This document shows, piece by piece, positions 8,081-16,675 of a DNA stretch of 64,000 bases. Every line of letters begins with the position of its first letter. The first letter of the stretch is position 1. Both the position numbers and the translations under genes were made by a program. Under the pieces are notes generated by a model. That model worked only from the letters and a program-made list of their open reading frames with translations, ran no database searches and was not told the origin of the DNA. This stretch comes from Lachnoclostridium sp. UBA5890 (GTDB taxonomy: Bacteria; Bacillota; Clostridia; Lachnospirales; Lachnospiraceae), in assembly GCA_002431395.1 (NCBI GenBank), contig DJEU01000025.1, positions 140,897 through 204,896 on the forward strand. The letters run 5' to 3'.

Positions 8081-8853
8081 AAACAAGATTTCGTTTTACA
8101 AAAACCGGTTCGATCAAATTTATCGGACACCTCGACTGTATGCGTTTTTTCCAGAAAGCACTTCGGCGAGCGAAGATGGATGTGGCATATTCACAGGGGT
8201 TCAATCCGCATCAGATCATGAGTTTTGCTTCTCCGTTAAGTGTCGGATTGACGAGCGATGGAGAATATATTGATATTGAATTTGTCTCCCTTCCTTCGGA
8301 AGATCCGAAGGAGATTGTAAACTACTTAAATACGTGCATGACAGACGAATTGTTTGTGACTGAAATGAAAGTTCTTCCGGATAAATCAAAGACTTCGATG
8401 GCATTATTGCACGCTTGTGATTATATGATCACGGTGAAAAAAGAAGACCGTTTTTGGCAGAATATGGAAAACAAAGAAGGCGGCGCTGCCAGTGAATTTT
8501 CGTTGCCGGAAACATTTGAAGCATTTATGCAGCAGCCACAGATCATTATTTTGAAAAAGACAAAAAAGAGCGAAAAAGAGATGGATATCAAGCCGTATAT
8601 TAAACAGTACGCATTTACCCGTGAAACCTTTGAAGAAAAGACGGGCGAGGCACTTCCGGAGCTTCACAATGAATTTGACAGTGAAGACTGCCTGTTTTTG
8701 CAGCTGACTTCCGGCAGTTCGATCAACATCAAACCGGAACACGTTCTGCAGGCATTTGAGCACTATGTGCAGGCGCAGTTTCGGCCGTTTTCTTACCAGA
8801 TTCACAGACTTCAGATGTATTTTATGGATGAGGAAGGAGCCGCTTCCAAATGA
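8077..8853 (+). CDS. TIGR03936 / DUF2344 radical SAM-associated protein
   Basis: 258-aa partner of the preceding radical SAM protein. In some bacteria the two are one polypeptide. The N-terminus FRFTKTGSIKFIGHLDCM and the block AYSQGFNPHQIMSFASPL are hallmarks of DUF2344. The frame is open from 8026, but ATG 8077 has GGAGGCAGG at 8067-8075 and overlaps the upstream stop as ATGA, so it is the true start. No catalytic residues are known; it may bind the RNA or protein substrate. Its end overlaps the RNase G start by 4 bases. Confidence 0.9.
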   Translation: MKTRFRFTKTGSIKFIGHLDCMRFFQKALRRAKMDVAYSQGFNPHQIMSFASPLSVGLTSDGEYIDIEFVSLPSEDPKEIVNYLNTCMTDELFVTEMKVLPDKSKTSMALLHACDYMITVKKEDRFWQNMENKEGGAASEFSLPETFEAFMQQPQIIILKKTKKSEKEMDIKPYIKQYAFTRETFEEKTGEALPELHNEFDSEDCLFLQLTSGSSINIKPEHVLQAFEHYVQAQFRPFSYQIHRLQMYFMDEEGAASK

Positions 8854-10055
8854 TAGAGAGACATCTTGCTGTAATTCATTACAAAAATCATCTTTTGTCC
8901 GCTGTTTTTCAGGGAAACGAACTGTATGATATTATCGTGGAACCGGCAGAGGCAGAGCAGACGATCGCAACCGGCGACATTTATCTTGCTAAAGTAAAAA
9001 ATGTGGTTCCGAATATTCAGGCGGCGTTTTTGGAAGTGACCAAAAACAATATGTGTTATCTGCCGTTAAAGAAAGAAGAATTTTCAGAGGTTATGCAGGG
9101 AATGGAATTTCCGGTTCAGATCATAAAGCCGGCGGTGAAAAGCAAACAGCCGGTCTGTTCGCGAAAACTGGAACTGGCAGGGATGTATGCGGTCATTACG
9201 ACGGATATTACGACAAAAAATATTTCAAAAAAGATAACCGATTCTTCGCAGCGGGAGAGGATGGAACGTATTCTTTCGCAGTTTGCCGGAGAAGAATATG
9301 GAATGATCCTGCGGACGACGTGTCAAAATGCGAGCGATGATGCGATTATAAAAGAATGCCATGCCTTGTTGGAACAGATGCGGGAACTTCGCAAAAAGGC
9401 ACCTCACCGCACGTGCTTTTCAAAATTATATGGTGCCGAGCGGGAATTGGTGAAATACATCAAAGCAAGCGGTAACCATTATTTTGACCGTATTATAACC
9501 GATCAAAAAGGTATTTTTGAGGAGTTAAAAAAGGATCCGCAGCTACAGGAAGAAACAATCTGCTTCTACGAAGATAATTACCCTTTGGATAAACTGCTGG
9601 GAATTTCTTCCAAGTTGGAAAAGTGTTTCAAAAAGCATGTCTGGTTAAAAAGCGGTGGTTCTCTTGTTATTGAGCCGACAGAAGCATTGACGGTGATTGA
9701 CGTCAATACGGAAAAGGCGGTTCAGGGAAAACGGAACAAAGAACATACCTTTTTTAAACTCAACAAAGAAGCAGCTGTCGAGGCGGCGAGGCAGATGCGG
9801 CTCCGCAATCTGTCCGGGATCATTTTGATCGATTTTATTGATATGGAAGAAAGCGGCCATGTCGAGGAATTGCTGAAATTGCTGAAACAGGAGATGGAAA
9901 AAGATCGTGTGCCGGCAAAAGTCATTGATATGACAGCGTTGGGGCTGGTAGAAATTACCAGAAAGAAAGTAAGGAAACCATTGTATGAACTTTTGGGAAA
10001 GGAAAAAGGAGGAACCTATGAATCGTTGGAAAACTTGGATTCAGAAGAAAGATAA
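8850..10055 (+). CDS. rng: Ribonuclease E/G family endonuclease
   Basis: 401-aa enzyme for single-stranded RNA cleavage in rRNA maturation and mRNA decay. An S1-like domain covers residues about 35-125, and the RNase E/G catalytic core follows, with the Mg-binding aspartates D284 (in VIDVNT) and D328 (in LIDFIDM) and the block ARQMRLRNLSGI between them. The C-terminus is odd: after TRKKVRKPLYELLG the usual zinc-link CPxC is absent, replaced by a Gly/Glu-rich tail of about 20 residues. It is thus shorter than typical RNase G and lacks the zinc-mediated dimer contact. Start ATG 8850 overlaps the upstream stop. Its last 38 bases overlap the yfhO-like gene. Confidence 0.92.
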   Translation: MIERHLAVIHYKNHLLSAVFQGNELYDIIVEPAEAEQTIATGDIYLAKVKNVVPNIQAAFLEVTKNNMCYLPLKKEEFSEVMQGMEFPVQIIKPAVKSKQPVCSRKLELAGMYAVITTDITTKNISKKITDSSQRERMERILSQFAGEEYGMILRTTCQNASDDAIIKECHALLEQMRELRKKAPHRTCFSKLYGAERELVKYIKASGNHYFDRIITDQKGIFEELKKDPQLQEETICFYEDNYPLDKLLGISSKLEKCFKKHVWLKSGGSLVIEPTEALTVIDVNTEKAVQGKRNKEHTFFKLNKEAAVEAARQMRLRNLSGIILIDFIDMEESGHVEELLKLLKQEMEKDRVPAKVIDMTALGLVEITRKKVRKPLYELLGKEKGGTYESLENLDSEER

Positions 10056-12753
10056 AAAACAGATGACAGCGACGGCGAAGGATCTTGGGATCATTGCAGC
10101 CGTGATCAGCGTGGTCGTTCTGCTTGCTTACGCGGCAAACGGAATCTTTCCTTTTGGAGAGCAATCGATCGCGCGAGGGGATATGGTGCAGCAGACGATT
10201 CCCAATGGAATGTACTATATGTGGGATGTGCTGCATGGAAAAGCAAGTCCGTTTTTTACGTGGAATTCCGCATTGGGAATGGATATTTCCGGGGCAGCAT
10301 CGTTGAGTTCTATATTGTGTCCGCTGAATTTACTGCTGTATTTTTGCCCACGCGGGGCATTGTATTATTATGCCAATATCTTTATCTTATTGAAAATGAT
10401 CGGCCTTGCCTTTGCGATGTATTTTTATCTCCGCAAATATAAGATGCCGTCGATCGTTCCGATTTTGGGAAGTGTATTGTATGCCTTTGGCGCAGCCAGT
10501 CTGGTTCATTTCCAGATCATGCTCGTTATGGACGCGGCCTTTTTCCTGCCGCTCTTAATGATTGGTCTTGACCGGTTGATGGAGAAAAAGAAAAGCCGCT
10601 TTTTCATTATTGTGCTTGCGTGGACGATGATCAGCAATGTGTATACCGGGGCGATTCTTTGCATTTTCCTATTTTTTACAAGCGGACTTCGTATCTTTTT
10701 TGCGGCGGAAGGAAAACGTTCGGATCAAAAAGAGACCGTTCTCCGATTGTTTGCAGCTGTCGTGGCGGGATGCCTTTTAAGTGCGGTCATTACGATTCCG
10801 GCATTAAATGGCATTTCCAATACATCAAGAACGCAGACCGGCGGGCTTTTGCAGACGTATCAGACGGCGGTTAAGGCGACCTGGAGTGAAACGGAATGGA
10901 AAGATGTGCAGCGGCTGGTGGTCAATATGGCGCTTCCGCTGGCGGCGATTCTATTTCTTCTCGTCACCGGAAAGGGAACAGCGAAAGAGAAGTGGAAACG
11001 CTACAGAGCGCAGATCCTTCGTGTGATTCTGCTGGCAGTTTCTGTCATCGTGCCGGGAACGGAACTTTTGTGGCATGGGGGAAGCCGCGCCTGTTGGCCG
11101 GTAAGATTTATTTTTGTGATTACATTTTCCCTCATTGATTTTGCCGTCTGCCTGCTCGCGGATAATTATGAAAAGAGCAAGATTCAAGCGGTCAAAAAAG
11201 TTCGGCAGAAGAAGGGAATTTTGCTGGGTGCAGCCGCTTTGGTGACGACCATCATCATGACCTTGGTATGGAAAAACCGGTATGCGTCTTACTGCGCAAA
11301 TCCGGATTATGAAACATTAAAAGATGGTTTTTTATGTGTGGCATTGGAAATTGTTTTTCTGATCGCGTACATCGTCTTTTTCAAAGTAAAAAAGGGAAAA
11401 CCGGTCATTGTCCTGCTTTTGTGTGCGGAGTTGATCGGAACTTCTCTGATCAGTTTTGCGCCGAATAAAGATAACGTTACGGTTTACGATGCACAGTATT
11501 TGGAGGCGGCAAATTCTTTGTCAAACAGTCTTGATACCGAAACAGAGCCGTTTGAACGCATTAAAAATATGGATTATAAAGTGGATCATATCCAATATTC
11601 GATCGTTCTGGGAAGACAGGCGATTTCCAATTACTGGCATGTGCTGAATCCAAATCTGCAGCCGATGTATTCCGCCCTTGGGTATACGATTAACTGGACG
11701 CAGTTGTTGGACACCGGCGGAACCGTATTTAGCGACAGTTTATTTCAGATTCGTGATGCCTTTAGCGAGAGAGAACTTCCACCGCTTCTTTATGACAAGG
11801 TAAAAGATGTGGATGGGGGAAAAGAAGATTCCCTGTCATTGTACAAAATGAAACTTCAATTTCCGTTTGCTGTTCAGAGCAATGTCGAGTCATTGGAGGC
11901 TTCTTATGATAAATTTGCGACACAAAATGATCTGTTCCGCGCTGTCTCCGGAGAGGAACAGCCATTGATCACTGATATCAGCGGGCAGATTCAAAATGGG
12001 ACAGCGACGTTGACCGCAGGAGAAAATACACAGGTATTGTACTTTTACGGAACAAATACGGGGGAGAACCCGGTGACAATTTATGTCAATGGTACACCGG
12101 TTAAAATCCCGGCTTCGTATTATTATGAAAATGAGCAGTATCCAAGCGATTTCTGCAATGGACTGGTTTGCCTCGGTGCATTTCAGAATGAAACGGTCAC
12201 GGTTCAGTTTGCGACAAATGCAGCCGCGACGGATCTGCATCTGGGAACATTGGATTATTCTTTGCTGGAACAGACCGCCGATACGTTGAAAAACCAGGGA
12301 ATGCAGGTGACGAATCTGAAGCAGAAAAACAGTGGGGCGTCCTTTACGGTGAAAGATGCCAAAGCCGGCACGGTATTTATTCCGGTTCCGTATGACGAAA
12401 ACTGGAAATGTAAAGTAAACGGAGAGGATGTGTCGGAAAAAGTGACTTCGATCGATGGAATGATGACGATTCCTGTGAAAGAGGGCACCAATGAGATTTC
12501 CATTCACTATCAGACGAAAGGGCGCGTGCCGGGCGCTATTATTACCTTTGCAGCACTTCTGCTTTGTTTCAGTGCATGGCTTCTCCGGCGAAATGGATTT
12601 TTCGGACTTCATTTACAGAAGGTGCAAAATGTGGCTGCCTGGATCATATATATATTATTTATGCTGGCGTTTGCAGCATTTGTCCTGCTTATGTTTGTAA
12701 TCCCGGCAGGTTATTATATACAGACGTTATCGTCGCTGGATGAGGTGAATTAG
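10018..12753 (+). CDS. YfhO-family polytopic membrane protein
   Basis: 911-aa membrane protein of the bacterial YfhO family: about a dozen hydrophobic segments in the first ~490 residues (starting 'IIAAVISVVVLLAYAANG'), a large extracytoplasmic region to ~860, and C-terminal membrane helices. GT-C-like YfhO proteins have been linked to sugar transfer onto cell-envelope polymers such as lipoteichoic acid; the substrate here is unknown. ATG 9985 is in frame, but AGGAGG at 10008-10013 points to ATG 10018. The gene overlaps the end of rng by 38 bases, so the rng tail doubles as its ribosome site. An AT-rich inverted repeat follows the stop. Confidence 0.87.
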   Translation: MNRWKTWIQKKDKKQMTATAKDLGIIAAVISVVVLLAYAANGIFPFGEQSIARGDMVQQTIPNGMYYMWDVLHGKASPFFTWNSALGMDISGAASLSSILCPLNLLLYFCPRGALYYYANIFILLKMIGLAFAMYFYLRKYKMPSIVPILGSVLYAFGAASLVHFQIMLVMDAAFFLPLLMIGLDRLMEKKKSRFFIIVLAWTMISNVYTGAILCIFLFFTSGLRIFFAAEGKRSDQKETVLRLFAAVVAGCLLSAVITIPALNGISNTSRTQTGGLLQTYQTAVKATWSETEWKDVQRLVVNMALPLAAILFLLVTGKGTAKEKWKRYRAQILRVILLAVSVIVPGTELLWHGGSRACWPVRFIFVITFSLIDFAVCLLADNYEKSKIQAVKKVRQKKGILLGAAALVTTIIMTLVWKNRYASYCANPDYETLKDGFLCVALEIVFLIAYIVFFKVKKGKPVIVLLLCAELIGTSLISFAPNKDNVTVYDAQYLEAANSLSNSLDTETEPFERIKNMDYKVDHIQYSIVLGRQAISNYWHVLNPNLQPMYSALGYTINWTQLLDTGGTVFSDSLFQIRDAFSERELPPLLYDKVKDVDGGKEDSLSLYKMKLQFPFAVQSNVESLEASYDKFATQNDLFRAVSGEEQPLITDISGQIQNGTATLTAGENTQVLYFYGTNTGENPVTIYVNGTPVKIPASYYYENEQYPSDFCNGLVCLGAFQNETVTVQFATNAAATDLHLGTLDYSLLEQTADTLKNQGMQVTNLKQKNSGASFTVKDAKAGTVFIPVPYDENWKCKVNGEDVSEKVTSIDGMMTIPVKEGTNEISIHYQTKGRVPGAIITFAALLLCFSAWLLRRNGFFGLHLQKVQNVAAWIIYILFMLAFAAFVLLMFVIPAGYYIQTLSSLDEVN

Positions 12754-12754
12754 C

Positions 12755-12802
12755 TAAAATGTACAATTTTTTTCAAAAAGACGACAAAATTTGTGCATTT
12801 TA
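12755..12802. repeat. AT-rich inverted repeat between yfhO-like gene and xfp
   Basis: TAAAATGTACAATTTT (12755-12770) and its near-exact reverse complement (12786-12802, one extra T and one G-T pair) surround a 15-base loop. It may be a weak terminator for the upstream gene or an operator for xfp, whose -35 box starts 31 bases further on. Confidence 0.45.
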
Positions 12803-12832
12803 CAATAATTTTGATAAAATCTCAAAAAAAAC

Positions 12833-12860
12833 TTGCTGAAAATGAATTATATGGTATAAT
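12833..12860 (+). promoter_or_regulatory. Extended -10 promoter of xfp
   Basis: -35 TTGCTG (12833-12838), 16-base spacer, and TGGTATAAT, an extended -10 (12852-12860). Transcription would start near 12867, giving an untranslated leader of about 125 bases before the ATG at 12992. Confidence 0.75.
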
Positions 12861-12991
12861 GGAAAGCGGTGTAGTGAAAGACCATTGCGGTTTTTCTACT
12901 CAAAAAGCTATCGAAACTGCCTTTTTTCAAGTGTTACATAACTCATACAAAGAGAGCAGATCGAATAAAAACAGAATTTGGAAGGAGCAAA

Positions 12992-15406
12992 ATGAAAATG
13001 GCAAACATGAATGATTGTCCAGAAAAGCTGCCATTGACTGATGAGTATTTGGAAAAAATGAATGCTTATTGGCGTGCAGCAAACTATTTAGCAGCAGCTC
13101 AGCTTTACATGCTTGACAACCCTCTTTTACGTGAGCCTCTCACAAGAGATCAGGTAAAGAAAAAAATCGTAGGTCACTGGGGTACAGTTCCAGGACAGAA
13201 CTTTGTTTATACGCATTTGAACAGAGCTATCAAAAAATATGATTTGGATATGGTATTGATTTCCGGTCCTGGTCACGGTGGAAACTTCTTCGTAGCAAAC
13301 TCCTACTTGGAAGGACACTACAGTGAGATTTATCCAAACGTAAGTGAAGATATTGAAGGTATGAAGAGACTCTGCAAACAGTTCTCTTTCCCAGGCGGTA
13401 TTTCCAGCCACGTAGCACCTGAAACACCTGGTTCTATCAACGAAGGTGGTGAGCTTGGTTACTCCATCGCTCATGCATTCGGTTCTGTATTTGATAACCC
13501 AGGTCTGATCACAGCTACTATCGTAGGTGATGGTGAAGCTGAGACAGGTCCACTTGCTACAGCTTGGCATTGTAATAAATTCTTGAATCCTGTTACTGAC
13601 GGTGCGGTTCTTCCAATCCTTCACTTGAACGGATACAAGATCAGTAACCCTACTGTATTCGCACGTATTTCTCATGAAGAAGTAGAAGACTTCTTTAAGG
13701 GATGCGGATGGGAACCAATCTTTGTAGAAGACAACAAAGATGATGCAAACTATATCATGAACATGCACCGCAAGATGGCAGCTGCTCTTGATAAAGCAAT
13801 CGAGAAGATCAAAGACATCCAGAAAGATGCTCGTGAAAATGGTAACACAGAGCGCCCAATCTGGCCTATGATCGTTCTTCGTACTCCAAAGGGATGGACA
13901 GGTCCTAAATTTGATGATGACGGAAATAAGATCGAAGATTCTTTCCGTGCTCACCAGGTACCTATCACAATGGAGAAACCAGAACATTTGGAACAGTTGA
14001 AAGAATGGTTGCTCAGCTACAAACCAGAAGAGTTGTTCGATGAGAATGCTCAGTTGATCCCAGAATTGAAAGCACTTGCACCAGTTGGCGATGCACGTAT
14101 CAGTGCAAACCCACATGCAAACGGTGGTCTTTTGCTTAGAGATCTTCGTCTCCCAGACTTCCGTGAGTATGGTGTAGATGTACCAAAACCGGGTTCTGTT
14201 GAAAAACAGGATATGATCGAACTTGGTGCATTTGTACGTGATATCTTCAAATTGAACGAAGAGACAAAGAACTTCCGTATTTTCGGACCAGACGAGACAA
14301 TGTCTAACCGTCTGTATCATGCATTTGAAGCTACAAACCGTGACTTCATGGCTGAAAAATACGATGATGATGATAAACTTGCAAACGATGGACGTATCAT
14401 GGACTCTTACCTGAGCGAGCATATGTGCGAAGGATGGTTAGAGGGATATCTTTTGACAGGTCGTCATGGATTCTTCGCTTCTTACGAAGCATTTATCCGT
14501 GTAGTAGACTCTATGGCTGCTCAGCATGCAAAATGGTTGAAAGTCACATCCGAACTTCCATGGAGACAGAAGATCGCTTCCTTGAACCTTCTTCTTACAT
14601 CCAACGTATGGCAGCAGGATCACAACGGATTTACACATCAGGATCCAGGATTCCTCGATCACATCGCTAACAAAAAAGCAGATGTTGTTCGTATGTATCT
14701 GCCACCAGATGCTAACTGTCTGCTTTCCTGCTTCGATCACTGTATCAGAAGTAAGAACTATGTAAACGTAATCGTAGCATCCAAACATCCAAGTCACCAG
14801 TGGTTGACAATGGATCAGGCTGTAAAACATTGTTCTCAGGGTATCGGTATCTGGGAATGGGCAAGTAACGATCAGGGCGAAGAGCCGGATGTAGTTCTTG
14901 CATGCTGCGGTGATACACCTACAAAAGAGGCTTTGGCTGCTGTTACAATCCTTCGTGACAACATTCCTGACCTCAAGATCCGTTTTGTAAACGTAGTTGA
15001 CCTTATGAAGCTGGAATCCAACTCCAAACATCCTCACGGATTGACAGATGCAGAATATGATGCTATCTTCACAAAAGATAAACCAATCATCTTCGCATTC
15101 CATGGATACCCAACATTGATTCATGAGTTGACATACTATAGAACAAACCGTAATCTTCATGTATTTGGATATCAGGAAGAGGGTACGATCACAACGCCAT
15201 TCGACATGAGAGTTCAGAACAAGATCGACCGCTTCAACTTGACAAAATCTGTCATCGAGAACCTTCCACAGCTTGGAAACAAAGGTTCCTTCTTGATCCA
15301 GAAGATGAACGATATGCTCGTAGCTCACAAACAGTACATCCACGAAGAAGGTATCGATCTTCCGGAAGTGCGTGACTGGGTATGGCATACACCAGAAGAT
15401 AAATAA
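12992..15406 (+). CDS. xfp: Xylulose-5-P / fructose-6-P phosphoketolase
   Basis: 804-aa thiamine-diphosphate enzyme that splits xylulose 5-phosphate (and probably fructose 6-phosphate) with phosphate into acetyl phosphate and glyceraldehyde 3-phosphate (or erythrose 4-phosphate). Full family length. The family signature GHGGN is near residues 92-96 and the ThDP/Mg motif GDGEAETG starts at residue 179. GGAAGGAG at 12980-12987 supports ATG 12992. Codon choice differs sharply from the flanking genes (CCA, ACA, CGT, GTA, AAC, TCC favoured) and resembles that of rplU and fhs, so the gene is probably very highly expressed. It is a monocistronic unit with its own promoter and terminator inserted in a translation-gene cluster. 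Confidence 0.96.
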   Translation: MKMANMNDCPEKLPLTDEYLEKMNAYWRAANYLAAAQLYMLDNPLLREPLTRDQVKKKIVGHWGTVPGQNFVYTHLNRAIKKYDLDMVLISGPGHGGNFFVANSYLEGHYSEIYPNVSEDIEGMKRLCKQFSFPGGISSHVAPETPGSINEGGELGYSIAHAFGSVFDNPGLITATIVGDGEAETGPLATAWHCNKFLNPVTDGAVLPILHLNGYKISNPTVFARISHEEVEDFFKGCGWEPIFVEDNKDDANYIMNMHRKMAAALDKAIEKIKDIQKDARENGNTERPIWPMIVLRTPKGWTGPKFDDDGNKIEDSFRAHQVPITMEKPEHLEQLKEWLLSYKPEELFDENAQLIPELKALAPVGDARISANPHANGGLLLRDLRLPDFREYGVDVPKPGSVEKQDMIELGAFVRDIFKLNEETKNFRIFGPDETMSNRLYHAFEATNRDFMAEKYDDDDKLANDGRIMDSYLSEHMCEGWLEGYLLTGRHGFFASYEAFIRVVDSMAAQHAKWLKVTSELPWRQKIASLNLLLTSNVWQQDHNGFTHQDPGFLDHIANKKADVVRMYLPPDANCLLSCFDHCIRSKNYVNVIVASKHPSHQWLTMDQAVKHCSQGIGIWEWASNDQGEEPDVVLACCGDTPTKEALAAVTILRDNIPDLKIRFVNVVDLMKLESNSKHPHGLTDAEYDAIFTKDKPIIFAFHGYPTLIHELTYYRTNRNLHVFGYQEEGTITTPFDMRVQNKIDRFNLTKSVIENLPQLGNKGSFLIQKMNDMLVAHKQYIHEEGIDLPEVRDWVWHTPEDK

Positions 15407-15429
15407 TTTGAAAATTATTTTGAAATTCA

Positions 15430-15461
15430 GATCCCCGCAGGCAGTTGTCTGTGGGGATTTT
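15430..15461 (+). terminator. Terminator of xfp
   Basis: ATCCCC (15431-15436) and CAG pair with CTG and GGGGAT (15453-15458), closing a stable hairpin that is followed by TTTT. Confidence 0.8.
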
Positions 15462-15502
15462 AAAATATTTTGTAAAAACTGATATTTTATAAAGAAAACC
15501 CC

Positions 15503-15531
15503 TTGACAATACCAAAACACAATGGTATATT
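15503..15531 (+). promoter_or_regulatory. Strong promoter of rplU operon
   Basis: Consensus -35 TTGACA (15503-15508), 17-base spacer, TGG-TATATT extended -10 (15526-15531). Confidence 0.88.
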
Positions 15532-15536
15532 ATAGA

Positions 15537-15624
15537 AGTATGCCGCACAACGAGGTTATAGTTCTGCCCATTTTTACATAAGGCAGGCACCGTAGTTGGC
15601 GAGTAAATTTATAGGAGGTGCTAT
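15537..15624 (+). promoter_or_regulatory. Ribosomal protein L21 leader
   Basis: An 88-base structured 5' leader between the rplU promoter and its ribosome site. Position, length and short complementary segments (for example CTGCC at 15566-15570 with GGCAG at 15582-15586) fit the L21 leader RNA known upstream of rplU-prp-rpmA in Firmicutes, thought to let L21 repress its own operon. No covariance-model search could be run. Confidence 0.6.
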
Positions 15625-15933
15625 ATGTACGCAATTATAGCAACCGGTGGTAAACAGTATAAAGTAGAAGAAGGCGACGTGATCAAAGTTGAGAAACTTG
15701 GCGTGGAAGCTGGACAGACTGTTACTTTTGACCAGGTATTAGTAGTAAGTGACAAGGAGACTAAAGTAGGTACTCCTACCGTAGACGGTGCTTCTGTTTC
15801 TGCAACAGTAGTAGCTGAGGGCAAAGGTAAAAAGGTTATTGTTTACAGATATAAGAGAAAAACCGGATACCACAAAAAGAATGGTCATAGACAGCCATTT
15901 ACTCAGGTAAAGATTGATAAGATCAATGCATAA
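15625..15933 (+). CDS. rplU: 50S ribosomal protein L21
   Basis: 102-aa L21, normal length. It begins [18 protein letters not shown] and ends with the basic [21 protein letters not shown] block typical of the family in shortened form (conserved GHRQ). It binds 23S rRNA in the large subunit. AGGAGG at 15613-15618 gives the start. First gene of the operon with prp and rpmA. Confidence 0.98.
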   Translation: MYAIIATGGKQYKVEEGDVIKVEKLGVEAGQTVTFDQVLVVSDKETKVGTPTVDGASVSATVVAEGKGKKVIVYRYKRKTGYHKKNGHRQPFTQVKIDKINA

Positions 15934-15970
15934 ACTAGGAGTAGACACTTTTTAAAAAGAAGGTGAGTCT

Positions 15971-16288
15971 ATGATAGAAGTTCGAGTAAAAAAGTCTGAT
16001 AGTGGTAACATTATTGGATTTCATATGTCCGGTCATGCAGGGTATGCAGAATATGGTTTAGACATTGTCTGCGCAGGCGTTTCAACGCTTGCCATAAACT
16101 GCATTAATTCTATCGAAGAGTTTACCGACACCAAGTTTGATCTGGTGCAGAATGACAACGATGGATTGCTTGATTTTACCTGCAAGGAACCGCTGGACAG
16201 TGGTGCCGTGTTACTGCTGAAGTCCTTATTTAAAGGAATTCAGGGGATACAGGAGTCGTATGGAAAACAATATGTTACATTTCATTAA
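15971..16288 (+). CDS. prp: Ribosomal-processing cysteine protease Prp
   Basis: 105-aa cysteine protease that removes the N-terminal extension of L27 in Firmicutes and relatives. Catalytic residues are visible: H22 in SGHAGYAEYG and C34 in DIVCAGVS. It lies between rplU and rpmA as in other Firmicutes, and the L27 encoded next carries a matching cleavage site. GAAGGTGAG (15960-15968) precedes ATG 15971. Essential in species where it was tested. Confidence 0.95.
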   Translation: MIEVRVKKSDSGNIIGFHMSGHAGYAEYGLDIVCAGVSTLAINCINSIEEFTDTKFDLVQNDNDGLLDFTCKEPLDSGAVLLLKSLFKGIQGIQESYGKQYVTFH

Positions 16289-16310
16289 TTTTTGTTAGGA
16301 GGGAAATGTC

Positions 16311-16598
16311 ATGATGAAAATGAACCTTCAGTTGTTCGCTCATAAAAAAGGAATGGGTTCTACAAAGAACGGCCGTGACTCTGAGTCCAAGAGACTTGGT
16401 GCAAAAAGAGCAGATGGACAGTTCGTTTTAGCTGGTAATATTCTTTACAGACAGCGTGGTACTAAGATTCATCCGGGTACAAACGTTGGAATCGGTGGAG
16501 ATGATACACTTTACGCTTTGGTTGATGGTGTGCTTCGTTTCGAGAGAAAAGGAAGAGACAAAAAACAGGCTAGTGTATATCCAGTAGATGCTGAATAA
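16311..16598 (+). CDS. rpmA: 50S ribosomal protein L27 precursor
   Basis: 95-aa L27 with a short leader, MMKMNLQLF, before the mature start [15 protein letters not shown]. The sequence [10 protein letters not shown] is the Prp cleavage site, between F9 and A10, and the mature N-terminus reaches the peptidyl-transferase centre. Two adjacent ATGs (16311 and 16314) follow AGGAGGG (16297-16303); the first is used here. A terminator hairpin follows the stop. Confidence 0.97.
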   Translation: MMKMNLQLFAHKKGMGSTKNGRDSESKRLGAKRADGQFVLAGNILYRQRGTKIHPGTNVGIGGDDTLYALVDGVLRFERKGRDKKQASVYPVDAE

Positions 16599-16611
16599 TT
16601 TTGACAATTTC

Positions 16612-16642
16612 GGGGCTGTCATGAAATGTGGCAGCCCCTTTT
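16612..16642 (+). terminator. Terminator after rpmA
   Basis: GGGGCTG (16612-16618) pairs with CAGCCCC (16632-16638), followed by TTTT. Partial read-through into obgE, 34 bases on, is likely since no separate promoter is obvious. Confidence 0.8.
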
Positions 16643-16675
16643 ACCTTTTATACTCAATTTGAAAGGGAGATACGT

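Noticed and set aside
13127..15520. Two long open frames (431 and 360 codons) on the minus strand opposite xfp
   Set aside because: They are shadows of the strongly biased codon use of xfp; no ribosome sites, and the translations are Cys/Phe-rich and unlike known proteins.
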